Source: Usnea hakonensis (Eukaryota; Ascomycota; Lecanoromycetes; Lecanorales; Parmeliaceae). From it: 18,381 bases of DNA. The position numbers and the translations under genes were made by a program. Shown piece by piece: positions 8,656-16,339 of this stretch. The stretch spans positions 1 through 18,381 of the forward strand of contig BLJB01000291.1 of assembly GCA_013423325.1 (NCBI GenBank), read 5' to 3'. Numbering within the stretch: the first letter of the stretch is position 1; each line of letters opens with the position of its first letter. The notes under the pieces were generated by a model. It saw only the letters and a program-made list of their open reading frames with translations, had not been told where the DNA came from and did not search any database.

Positions 8656-9525
8656 TCAGGGGCGCTCAGGTCTCCTGCTAGGCCTCTTGTTGACCTGAGA
8701 CGCTTTCTTTGATCGTCGATTCGAGAAGACTTTGGGTAGGAGATTCGTTTGAGCTTTGACCGGAGTTCTGTGACTGGAGCTAGTAAATATATCAATATCC
8801 AGGGTAAGCTCGTCAGCTGATGTCTCAGATTCTGGGTAAGTAGCCTCGTTCGATGACAACGACACAAAGCTATCTGTGGATGAAACCAAGCTTGACTGTC
8901 CCGGAGCTAGCGCCTTGCCGTTCGCCGCATTTATAAGCTCTTCCCGTTTCTCGTTTGCCCAGTCCCTAGCATTCCTCACAGCGCTAGCCCCTTGTCGGAA
9001 GGTATCCGGGTTGCCGGTCATGTGCCAACCATTTAGTTGGGTCATGCGGTATTCGGTAGGATTCGTAGGACTTTCGGACGCAGTGGGATGGGTTGTATAC
9101 ATGGTGAGGAGGCCACTATGATGATAAGTTGATGTGATCGTATACGTATTGTTGTCGACTAGCGTCTCCTGACCGATGTATGACCGCAGCTCGTGTATCC
9201 CCCGGGCACCCACAGCACCGTCATATAAAGCTTGTAGCTTGCATACGTCTGTAGTCCCCTTTGGACCTTTCGCCTCCGTGAAGAAGTTGGGCAAGCAGGG
9301 TGCGGCGGTATTCGTCGACGGCACGATGTAGGGCCCTAGCTCTTCCCGGATCTGCTTGTTGAGATCCGCCGGACGGCTTCCATCGTAGAAGTCTGGCTTG
9401 GCCTTGGTAATAGAGCCATCGGTCAGGTGTTTGAGGTTCCCGAAGAGAAGGTTCTCCAGCGAGGGAATGTCTGAGGTGCCAGCGATGATCGGGAATGCCT
9501 TGCTCATCACAGTGCTTTCAGTCAA
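8656..9525 (-). CDS. uncharacterised fungal protein with PD-(D/E)XK-like motif (DUF7924-like)
   Basis: The uninterrupted frame has 289 codons; the first in-frame ATG is at 9507-9505, seven codons in, and the stop is TGA at 8656-8658. The text resembles a widespread family of uncharacterised Pezizomycotina proteins: KAFPIIAGTSDIPS, LTDGSITKAKPDFYDGSRP, IVPSTNTAAPCLPNFFTEAK, LQALYDGAVGARGIHELRSY, and later MTQLNGWHMTG. Pro-Asp at 44-45, then Glu-Ala-Lys at 84-86 and Gln 98 in a following helix, have the spacing and order of a PD-(D/E)XK nuclease-fold core. That fold is my inference. The last 90 residues are Ser/Thr-rich and then basic. A TAA lies ten codons upstream of the frame's first codon, and family members usually have more N-terminal sequence, so the copy may be 5'-truncated. 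The domain itself is unbroken. I recall the name DUF7924 only tentatively. Confidence 0.7.
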   Translation of the reverse strand: MTESTVMSKAFPIIAGTSDIPSLENLLFGNLKHLTDGSITKAKPDFYDGSRPADLNKQIREELGPYIVPSTNTAAPCLPNFFTEAKGPKGTTDVCKLQALYDGAVGARGIHELRSYIGQETLVDNNTYTITSTYHHSGLLTMYTTHPTASESPTNPTEYRMTQLNGWHMTGNPDTFRQGASAVRNARDWANEKREELINAANGKALAPGQSSLVSSTDSFVSLSSNEATYPESETSADELTLDIDIFTSSSHRTPVKAQTNLLPKVFSNRRSKKASQVNKRPSRRPERP

Positions 9526-9551
9526 TGCTTCTTGATTCTTCGCTTAGGACC

Positions 9552-9753
9552 AATGCGTTCCTCGAGCAGGATACGGTCTTGGTTCTTAAACATGATCTTC
9601 TAGATACCCATAAGGTTGTGGAAGGGATATACCTCTCTTGCAAAGTTTTTGCGGCCTTTAAAGGGCCGTATTGTCATCGAAATATTCAGCAGCAGATATC
9701 AACAGCGGAAATACCCCGGGCGCCAAGGCCGCCACCGCCTCGACTCCAGACAT
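9552..9753 (-). pseudogene. N-terminal remnant of a HeLo-like/DUF7580-type fungal protein
   Basis: On the minus strand an ATG at 9753-9751 opens MSGVEAVAALAPGVFPLLIS followed by AAEYFDD, closing at TAA (9658-9660). This hydrophobic start resembles 'MSG.E..G..LG..PL.IS..EHY' at the front of many fungal HeLo-like or DUF7580 proteins linked to incompatibility-type defence. Just after, in another frame, FAREVYPFHNLMGI - TAG - KIMFKNQDRILLEER resembles the next helices of that group. There are thus at least one frameshift and one stop. It lies directly upstream of the PD-(D/E)XK-like ORF on the same strand, but nothing shows they were one gene. Confidence 0.4.
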
Positions 9754-10146
9754 CGCAGGCTTGAAGGAGTTGGTTGAGAACAAGAAGCCACAAAATCATA
9801 AAAACATTAACGACTCGATGAGAAGACCTCACCGTGGTGGGACATCTGTGCAGAATAAATTATCTCACTTTGGGTGATTATGACAGCATCTGTATGCGCA
9901 GAGCACAGCCTATCATGCATGTTGTGCTTGCCTACCACAGCCTCAGAAGGCGATGAGGCTGTACGATAGCTGCAAAGCTGGCGGCGGAGCCAATGTGCCG
10001 TTTGGTATAACAAGTTTTTCCGCTCGTTCTACGAACCAGGGTTGAACAAGACTCCCGTTATTTAGATTCTTTAATCCATCATTTTTGCTGACTATTCTCC
10101 TAGAAAATAATCACCCTAACCAATACCGAGACCGAGATCGACTTCA
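9754..10146. other. no recognisable gene
   Basis: The stretch lies between two divergently oriented gene starts (minus at 9753, plus at 10147), so it would include promoter sequence if those genes were alive. The plus frame 9671-9877 overlaps the HeLo-like remnant and is probably a shadow. No clear TATA box or binding-site cluster was found. Confidence 0.4.
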
Positions 10147-10431
10147 ATGACTGAGCCGCTCTCCGTCGCGGCAAGCGTGGGGGGGTTGGTCTCGCTAGGA
10201 ATCCAAGTTACGCAGTCGCTAGTCGACTTCTATAATGCCTACAAAAACCGGGACTCAGGCCTCGTTCACATGATCGAGAGGCTTGATAGCCTCCTAGATA
10301 TCTTTCAATGCCTTAAATAAACATTATCAGATCGCCATTTTCAAGCGGACGAACGAAGCTTAATCGAGAGCATCGAGACGTCGATTAAAAGCTGCGAGGA
10401 ATTGATTCAAGAACTGCAGGATGAGTGTCAG
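10147..10431 (+). pseudogene. N-terminal domain of a fungal STAND protein (Helo_like_N type)
   Basis: From ATG 10147 the frame reads MTEPLSVAASVGGLVSLGIQ, VTQSLVDFYNAYKNRDSGLV, then ERLDSLLDIFQCLK, a TAA (10318-10320), and continues with FQADERSLIESIETSIKSCE and LIQELQDECQ. This is the signature of the 'fungal N-terminal domain of STAND proteins' (HeLo-like), which sits before NACHT-ankyrin modules and probably acts as a membrane-active or oligomerising effector. Codon 58 is a stop. After DECQ the sequence changes abruptly into the truncated end of the retroelement, so nucleotide-binding and repeat domains are missing. The NACHT remnant at 2550-2993 is of the matching protein class but lies about 7 kb away, so a common origin is speculative. 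Confidence 0.85.
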
Positions 10432-10608
10432 CTCGGCAATCCAACTGGCCAATGAGGTGAGGGTGGCTGTAAACGGTGCAAGGCCATTAAGTGCACAGTG
10501 CACTCGGTAGGACTTGACTGCCGTGTTATAACCCTTGCGGGTCTTGGTTGCAAGGCCCACCAGAGTAGACGGGCGGCTTCTCGTGGAAGAGGGGTTTGAT
10601 TGTACCAA
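10432..10608 (-). pseudogene. tyrosine recombinase, N-terminal fragment
   Basis: The minus frame reads LVGLATKTRKGYNTAVKSYR, then GLAPFTATLTSLASWIAEL, and leaves the element at the junction. The 'T...Y..A...Y..FC...G..P.P.....L..W....' pattern is the SAM-like core-binding domain of a phage-type tyrosine recombinase. The catalytic domain (Arg, His-x-x-Arg, Tyr) is absent. The frame overlaps the end of the RT-RNase H frame by about 83 bases in another phase, as is common in DIRS elements. The open frame continues to 10360, but residues past the junction are antisense STAND sequence. Confidence 0.7.
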
Positions 10609-12250
10609 GATTCAGGTGGGTCCCTGCCCGAAGAGGCGGAGGGGTAGTTAACTGTCTCAACTGTGGATGCTTGTCAGCGATTTTTCGGTACCGAAACCGT
10701 GAAAGATCGTCAGCGAGGTGATTTGCATGGGTGGGGATCCATGTAGGGCATAAAAGGATATTATGTTCAGCAATGGTACTAGCTATTTGACGCAGTGGGC
10801 CTATAGCGAGGCCTCGAATAGAAAGCTTTGAGAGCCCATGAATGCAAGCATCGTTATCGCAGTAGAGCACCACTCTCGTGCCTCGGAGCTGGTCTAGCCA
10901 CAAGTGCAAGGCATAATTGACTGCCTGCATCTCCTTGAACTGAATGTCCTTGCGAATGTGGCGTGTTGCAACGCGTACCGAAAAGGCTTTATGAACTGCA
11001 GTGCCTGGGCGATCGAGCATGTAACCTCCTAGGCCGAATTTCCCAGAGGCATCGGTCCAAATGTACTTGCTTTGCCTGTCGACGACGTGGCGTAATAAGG
11101 AGATCCCATTCCAGTCTTTCAGGAAGGCTTTCCACCACATTAGATCCGCCTTCATGTGCTTGGTGATTCGTATCATTGCCACCGGTCTTCGAATCGCGTC
11201 AAAAAGTCGTCGGAGAAAGGCACGGCCTGGTATGACGATTTTGGCTGCAAATGATAGAAAGCCTACCGCTGACTCGAGCTCATGGCGTGAGATAACCCGC
11301 CTATTTAGGAGGTCGTTGACGGTATTTCTCGCCCTGGTCAGCTTGTCAGGGGGGAGCCTTCCCTGCATGAGGATACTGTCAAGTTCGATTCCTAAGAAGT
11401 CGGCTTTGGTGCCTTCAATATCCTTGGTATGGTTGATTATTATGCCTAGATAACTGCAAACAAGCTCGAAATCATAGCAATAGGCCTTCGCATTAGCTTG
11501 TAGTGGGAGGATAGCGAAGAAATCGTCTAGGTAATGGAGCACGAATGACCAACCGAGTACTGCGATCAAGATCCAATTGAGGGCCCTGGCGAATAGATCA
11601 AAGAGGAATGGCGATGTTCGCAAGCCGAATGGTAAATAGCGCTCTATTCAATAAGATCCATCGCATTGGAAGCCCAGTAACCACTGGTCAGAGGTGGCTA
11701 CCGGTATGTGACGAAAGGCGTCTTTTAGATCTCTCTTGACGAGAATTGCACCTGGTCCCTGCCTTAGTAGTGCATCGACAGCTTCATCGAATGTGGTGTA
11801 TTCCAAAGAGCCCCACTCTTCTGGTATGCCGTCATTGACTGAGTTGCCAGGTGGGAATGAGAGGTCGTGAATTCGTCTCCACCCACCGTGATGCTTTGGT
11901 ACTAGGCCCAGAGGCGAGCAGACGAATGGTGCTTCGGTTGCAAGGTCAATCTTGACGAGGCGGTCATGATGCAATTGCTTCTGGAGGTCTGATGAGAGTA
12001 TTGCAGGTGCAACGAGGGCCGAATGGTGATTCGAACTCCTGTGGGCCAATTTTGGGCCTCTGTAACCGATTTTTGCTCCCTTCCGAAGAATAGCCGGTAG
12101 GGCTTTGGCAAATTGGTGATCTGGGTGATCTTTCAACCAAAGCTCCCATCCTTCCACTTTCAGAGGCCCTTGGTAAGGCAAGTCTGGATCCATGGGATCA
12201 TACGGTTGATAAGACAATCCTTCGGTAACATAGCACAGTGAGGCTGGCAC
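10526..12250 (-). pseudogene. DIRS-type reverse transcriptase-RNase H with one stop
   Basis: One minus-strand frame of about 575 codons is interrupted only by TGA at 11648-11650. RT motifs in order: FVCSPLGLVPKHHGGWRRIH, motif A VKRDLKDAFRHIPV, motif B PFGLRTSPFLFDLFA, and catalytic motif C VLHYLDDFFAI. The RNase H domain follows, with IWTDASGKFGLGGYM (first Asp), FKEMQAVNYALHLW (Glu), LYCDNDACIHGL (Asp) and THANHLADDLSR (His/Asp). All key acidic residues are present. The stop falls at SY-stop-IERYLPFGL, where Trp (TGG) fits, one G-to-A change. No ATG lies at the very start, as expected if translation continues or re-initiates from gag. The frame begins 24 bases after the gag stop. Confidence 0.9.
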
Positions 12251-12274
12251 CGGGACCGGTTGTGCCTGAGGGAG

Positions 12275-13432
12275 TCACGGAGCTGTGATTCGGCTTCCGA
12301 GTGGAACTGAGTTGGAATTGGTGGCCGCAGGGCGAGACCTACACTCTTTTGCAGGGTGATTATGCTGATAGAGCGAGCAGATATGAGGGTATTTGTAATT
12401 AGTCCTACTGCATTCGCCCGTGTTGAATTTGTTACAGCTCACAAAGCTCCCTGAGGCCGAAATTTTCACTGGCAAATTGGCCTGCAACGGCTTGGGCCTA
12501 TGCACGAGGTAATGGTGGCACTGCTGATCCTCCGAGAGCCATGCAACAGGGTCATCCTGCTTGCGGAGGATTCGTTTGGCCATGAAAGAGTAGTGGTAAT
12601 TCCTAATCGATTCAAAAGAGAATGTGAGGCTGAATTCCATCAGGCGAAGGCGATATTGAACGAGTGCCTCGTGCAAATCCAGAGCAACACGAGGCCTTGC
12701 TGCAAAGAAGCAAATGGCATGGCCGTATACCTCGAACGCGCGCAGGAGTTGGATCAAATTCGTTGCTTCCTCGTCCTTATCCTTCTTTACCTTAAGAGTA
12801 GTGCTCCAAGCGAGTGTATTATGAGCGAGCTTCATGGATTTACTAGGGTGGAAAGTACCCTAGAAAATCTGCTTGAAGTACTTGATATTGACAGCGGGGT
12901 AGAGGTCATGGAGGCTAAGAAACGGCTTGTTACCTGCATGGTGATGCACGAAGGATACCCTAGGGCCCTCCCCTGCCTCGGAATCTGACGAATCGTCCTC
13001 TGAATCGTCTCTACTGCGGCGTCGCTTGGAGTGGTGTAATCGATTACGCTGGTGACGTACCTCCCTCCGAAGGCGAGCATTCTCAGCCTGTAATTGGGCC
13101 TGGCCAGAAGGTGGTGGTGTGTCAGGAATCACCCGGCGAGAGGGTATGGGTGTATCGGAAATATAATCCGGACTGGCCGTGCGCGAGGTGTTGTTGCTGG
13201 CTATGTGGGAGCCCTCGTCTACATCGATATAGCGTCTATTAGGCTTGGTGGGAGCACGCTTGGTGGGAGCACGCTTCTGGACACGGTTTTTGGTGTTTGC
13301 CTTGCTCGACTCGGGAGGAGGACGAGGCTTGCTTTTGGCCTTGCTGGCCTTCTGAGCCGCAGTGGTTTTGTTGGCTCTGCTAGCCACGGTGGGGGCAGCA
13401 GGTGGAGCACCGGAGCGAGTATTTATGGGCAT
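12275..13432 (-). pseudogene. Gag-like protein of the DIRS-like element, one stop
   Basis: The frame starts at ATG 13432-13430 (MPINTRSGAPPAAP) and ends at TGA 12275-12277, 386 codons including one TAG at 12860-12862. The N-terminal third is basic and rich in Ala/Lys/Pro/Arg, followed by a coiled-coil-like stretch QAQLQAENARLRREVRHQRN and an acidic Ser/Asp run. After the stop comes the capsid-like helical part (HEALVQYRLRLMEFSLTF), then a Cys/His cluster CNKFNTGEC...YKYPHICSLYQHNHPAKEC. This resembles the zinc-binding Gag tails of fungal DIRS and related elements, and would serve nucleic-acid packaging. The stop between KYFKQIF and GTFHPSK is one C-to-T change from CAG. Confidence 0.8.
13244..13273. 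repeat. 15-bp tandem duplication in gag
   Basis: CTTGGTGGGAGCACG occurs twice in direct succession (13244-13258, 13259-13273). On the coding (minus) strand it gives the basic repeat KRAPTKRAPTK in the Gag N-terminus. Confidence 0.8.
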
Positions 13433-13786
13433 GACGACGACGAGGGTGATTGGTTTAGTGTAATGGAAGTGCTTTGATAATGTGGAAGGCTAATGATATG
13501 TGCAGGAGGCTTGCAAGTGGATAACGGTATTTGGTGGCACGAAAAAGACTGCAAATGCAATGAAGGAGACTCTGAAAGAGACGAATCGACTGAAGAGCCA
13601 TTGCAGTGCAAGAAAGCAGTATATATGCACTCCTGAAAGGACACCGTCTCCTCCTTCTCTTTCGCAATGGCCACATGGCCATTGCACCGAAACACCACCG
13701 AAACCAGTCATGCGATATGCGATATCCGAAATCACTAACCCCCAGTCCTACTGTGGCGAACAGCCGAAATTAAAATTCAACATATA
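13433..13786 (-). other. 5' non-coding region of the DIRS-like element and its junction
   Basis: Upstream of gag lie about 350 bases without a convincing protein. On the minus strand, CATATATACTGC near 13613-13624 resembles a TATA box about 180 bases before the gag ATG. A perfect hairpin (13664-13685) and a short tandem GCGATAT pair near 13710 lie beyond it. A left-hand terminal repeat is expected here, but its limits cannot be set without the other end. Confidence 0.4.
13664..13685. repeat. perfect 9-bp inverted repeat with a 4-base loop
   Basis: GCAATGGCC at 13664-13672 and GGCCATTGC at 13677-13685 are exact reverse complements separated by ACAT. It lies in the non-coding start of the retroelement. 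It could be a structured RNA or recombinase-related site, or chance. Confidence 0.7.
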
Positions 13787-15028
13787 GTCCCTAATGGATT
13801 TCGACTGCCTGGGACTGACATCCAAATGGATCCTACGAAAGGGGCCTTCGACTTTGGCACCATGATTCGATACCTTGACCACAATGATGCACTCCCAGGA
13901 GTCGAATGGGGCCATCCATCTGATAATCTTGGAGCCATTGTGGCAGTGATGGATTATCTAAGTCGCTCCGCTGGCCGGCTTTCTCAAAGTGGGCCGCCGT
14001 TGAATATTCAAACCCTCCTTATCGCCATGATTAAAGCTTACGAAGTCCAAGGATGCTTTCAAGCTGCCAACTCTTTTAACGCCCTTGGTATCGATCACGT
14101 TATTCTTGTTAAGCTAGCGTCAACAGCGGTTTTAGCCTGGATTTATGGCCTAAGCGAAGAGCAAGGGCTTGCTGCACTCTCTCAAACATGGATGGATGGC
14201 CATCCGCTTCGGACATATCGATCCGTACCAAATACGATATCTCGTAAAGGATGGGCCGCTGCAGATGCATGTATGCGAGCTGTACATCTAGTCTTCCTTA
14301 CTAAAGCAGGCCAAGAAGGCGCTCCTACTCCATTGACGGCTCAGACTGGTTTTTACCGGTGCCTTTTCCAGGGTAAGGAATTTGTACTGCCTATACCATA
14401 CGGGGAGACTATTATCCATCAATCCGTTATCAAAATTGTCGCTTGTGAAGGCCACGCGCTTACCGCTGCCGAAGCTGCCTTGCAACTCAGTATGGTGTTA
14501 CGCGAGAAAGACCTGGATCCGGCGGGGCCCATGCTAGATAGTATCGAGGTGCGAACCCAGCGGCCCGCATTGGCCATTATAGACAAGATAGGCGACCTAC
14601 CTAACCCGGCCGATCGCGACCATTGCCTACAGTATATTATCGCGGTAGTGCTCTTAAAAGGCGATCAAATCGAGACTAGCGATTATAACTCTCCCTGGGC
14701 TACCGACCCCCGAGTCGCCTACCTACGACAGAAAATCGTACTACGCGAAGATGAAGGGTTCACAAGAGATTACTACGATCCTGAAGTAAGGAGTATTGCA
14801 ACGGGCATATCAATCCGGCTCACCAACGGAGCGCGCATTGACGAAGCAATAGTTCATTTCCCCATTGGCCATCCAAAGGCAGCGGGTACCGAGGACAATG
14901 CCAGTCACAAATTCTTTACCACCTTGAGGATTAAGTTTTCCGAGGAAGAGGCTCGAGGCCTGCGAGTCGCACTGAACGACGATGAAATGCCTGTCCACAA
15001 GTACGTGGATATGTGGACTCGTGGTTAA
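13787..15028 (+). pseudogene. prpD: 2-methylcitrate dehydratase (PrpD/MmgE family), 5'-truncated
   Basis: The frame is open for 413 codons with no stop. Recognisable homology begins at VPNGFRLPGTDIQMDP; the first ATG (13826) gives 400 residues. PrpD-type blocks include MIRYLDHNDALPGVEWGHPS and DNLG, then QGCFQAANSFN, GHPLRTYRSVPNTISRKGWA, NPADRDHCLQY and IVHFPIGHP, ending normally at KYVDMWTRG. The enzyme dehydrates 2-methylcitrate in the methylcitrate cycle for propionyl-CoA, normally in fungal mitochondria. About 75-90 N-terminal residues of a roughly 480-residue family, and any mitochondrial presequence, are missing. The frame hits a TAA about eleven codons before homology starts, where retroelement-side sequence begins. 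A possible acceptor CATATAG just before homology leaves a lost upstream exon possible. The lack of stops sets it apart from its neighbours. Related cis-aconitate decarboxylases are a less likely identity. Confidence 0.85.
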
Positions 15029-15103
15029 GAAGGGCTCGACGCACTAGTGTTCAGTTGTATAGTCAGCACCTAGTAAAGGAGAGGGCTGTTCAGAGAGATG
15101 TAC

Positions 15104-15502
15104 CTCATATACAGCATTGAATTGTTCGTAAGTACAGAACCACATATGCCTTCCAAAACAGAACCTTAGGTAAACTAGGCTACAACTCATATATACGATA
15201 CCGCAGAGACATGCAGGTATCACCATTAGATCGTCTAATCCAAAGGACCATGATTCTAGCTTTGATCGAGCCCAGAACCGGCCAAGTGTTACGCTGAAGA
15301 TGAGTATCAGGCAACAAATCTCCGTAGCCAGGATCTTGTAGGCCGTTGATTCGTGGGACAGGTCTGGAAAAGGTCTGGGTGGGCCGTAAGGAAATAACGG
15401 GTTTGGATTAAAAAAGGATCCCACAGTTGCCTTCAAGCCTGCCTGTATGAGGGCATCATTTGGAGTAGCGGGGGGGCCGCCGAGTAAAGCTGATTGTTGC
15501 AT
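15104..15502 (-). pseudogene. PTH11-like rhodopsin-domain membrane protein, first exon only
   Basis: On the minus strand, ATG 15502-15500 follows a pyrimidine-rich leader typical of a fungal 5' UTR. The product begins MQQSALLGGPPATPNDALIQ and, after a Pro-rich stretch, has membrane span ILATEICCLILIFSVTLGRF, the conserved WARSKLESWSFGLDDLM, and a second span VIPACLCGIVYMSCSLVYL before CFGRHMW. This is the opening of fungal integral membrane proteins with a rhodopsin-like seven-helix domain (PTH11/SAT4 group). The exon ends at a donor (GAG|GTACAT, 15104/15103). The remaining five spans are not found: after 60-75 bases comes the 3' end of the oppositely oriented PrpD frame. Open reading continues to 15044, but that part is intron-like. 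Confidence 0.75.
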
Positions 15503-15907
15503 ACGGCGCGTGTAAAATTGCTTGACAGATAGGCGCAGTAGGTCGAAATAGATGAATGTATAAAAGTGCGAAGAAGAAGAGAAAAGCAAATGGTGAGAAT
15601 GATCGAAAATCAGGGCTCGTCATACATTTACTGAAACAAGGAGTGCGACTCCTGCAGGCCACGGACATTGGCAATGTCCAAATGACGATGGATCTCTAAG
15701 AGCATACTCCAGCCTCGGACCTGTAAAGGTGTATAATAATTGGTACGGAGATATCTCACTGCATGGATGGGATCTACATAAGATACTCAAAAGGTGTGAC
15801 CGAGGGACGAAGTATCTTATGACTCTGAAGTTGGAGAGAAGGTACCTTAGGTGGGTTCGTACCTAACATGCCTTGCATTTTCGGGAATAATTAACGATTG
15901 CGGCGAT

Positions 15908-15934
15908 CCCGGACGCTCGAAAGGCTGGTCCGGG
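15908..15934. promoter_or_regulatory. CCCGGAC-N13-GTCCGGG inverted repeat
   Basis: Perfect 7-base arms (15908-15914 and 15928-15934) enclose 13 bases. The inner CGG/CCG triplets in inverted arrangement are the kind of site bound by dimeric Zn2Cys6 fungal regulators, about 400 bases before the SnoaL-like start. Function is an inference from the pattern. Confidence 0.3.
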
Positions 15935-16197
15935 CTTCCCGCAGAATGGGCTACGTAAGGTGCGGGGTGATACTTCGCAAGAATGTAAGATCATTCCCCC
16001 TTACCCTACTGTTGTATCCAGCCATAGATCGTCGGTGAAATCTCAACGAATAGATTGGCTTCCCTTATAATTCGGATTCCTATCCCATCGTCCGGCAGGG
16101 CGTAAAATTCAGGGGTAAGCGACCGAACACAAAAATGAGTCGTTTTTTTAAACTCGCTATACTTTAATAATGACCACATTTACAAAAAAGTAATCCG

Positions 16198-16205
16198 TAT
16201 AAAAG
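16198..16205 (+). promoter_or_regulatory. TATA-like element
   Basis: TATAAAAG lies 135-142 bases before the ATG at 16340, a plausible distance for a fungal core promoter of the SnoaL-like gene. The match is by sequence only. Confidence 0.3.
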
Positions 16206-16339
16206 TAGTTCTTTTTAAGAAGATCTACAATTTTGTAACCAAGAGGTTTACCTATTAATGCTGTTCCAAAAAATCAATATATCGTTGAAAGAGATTTTGG
16301 TGGTTGGTGCCAAGACTTTTACGCCCACCTTGCCGGACG

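Larger units (their letters stand above)
10432..13786 (-). mobile_element. DIRS-like retrotransposon, truncated and decayed
   Basis: The three minus-strand reading frames run in the order gag, reverse transcriptase-RNase H, tyrosine recombinase. This is the plan of DIRS-type elements, which integrate through a tyrosine recombinase instead of a DDE integrase and carry no aspartic protease; I see neither a protease nor a DDE integrase. The element starts at the right. Its left end is cut inside the recombinase at about 10429-10433, where it meets a plus-strand STAND gene fragment. Gag and RT each carry one stop, so this copy is not autonomous. The right limit is uncertain, somewhere between 13690 and 13786, where the PrpD reading begins. 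Terminal inverted repeats and the internal complementary region cannot be checked because the distal end is missing. Confidence 0.8.
15503..16339. other. intergenic region with possible divergent promoters
   Basis: This is about 840 bases between the divergent PTH11-like and SnoaL-like starts, without a credible coding frame. It contains the CCCGGAC/GTCCGGG inverted repeat (15908-15934), oligo-A/T tracts near 16140 and 16185, and a TATA-like element at 16198. Confidence 0.5.

Noticed and set aside
8454..8867. Minus-strand 137-codon open frame
   Set aside because: It overlaps the C-terminal half of the PD-(D/E)XK-like ORF in another frame and reads as an Arg/Leu/Ser mixture without domain features.
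8656..9753. HeLo-like start and PD-(D/E)XK-like ORF as one fused gene
   Set aside because: They share strand and adjacency, but a stop, frame changes and lack of a known fusion leave no support; kept as separate entries.
10963..11453. Plus-strand open frames 10963-11166 and 11061-11453
   Set aside because: They lie antisense to the RT-RNase H frame, whose catalytic motifs are explicit on the minus strand; they are shadows.
12500..13477. Plus-strand open frames 12500-12988 (162 codons) and 13094-13477
   Set aside because: They lie antisense to the Gag frame and have no domain pattern. The minus strand has the Cys/His cluster and coiled coil.
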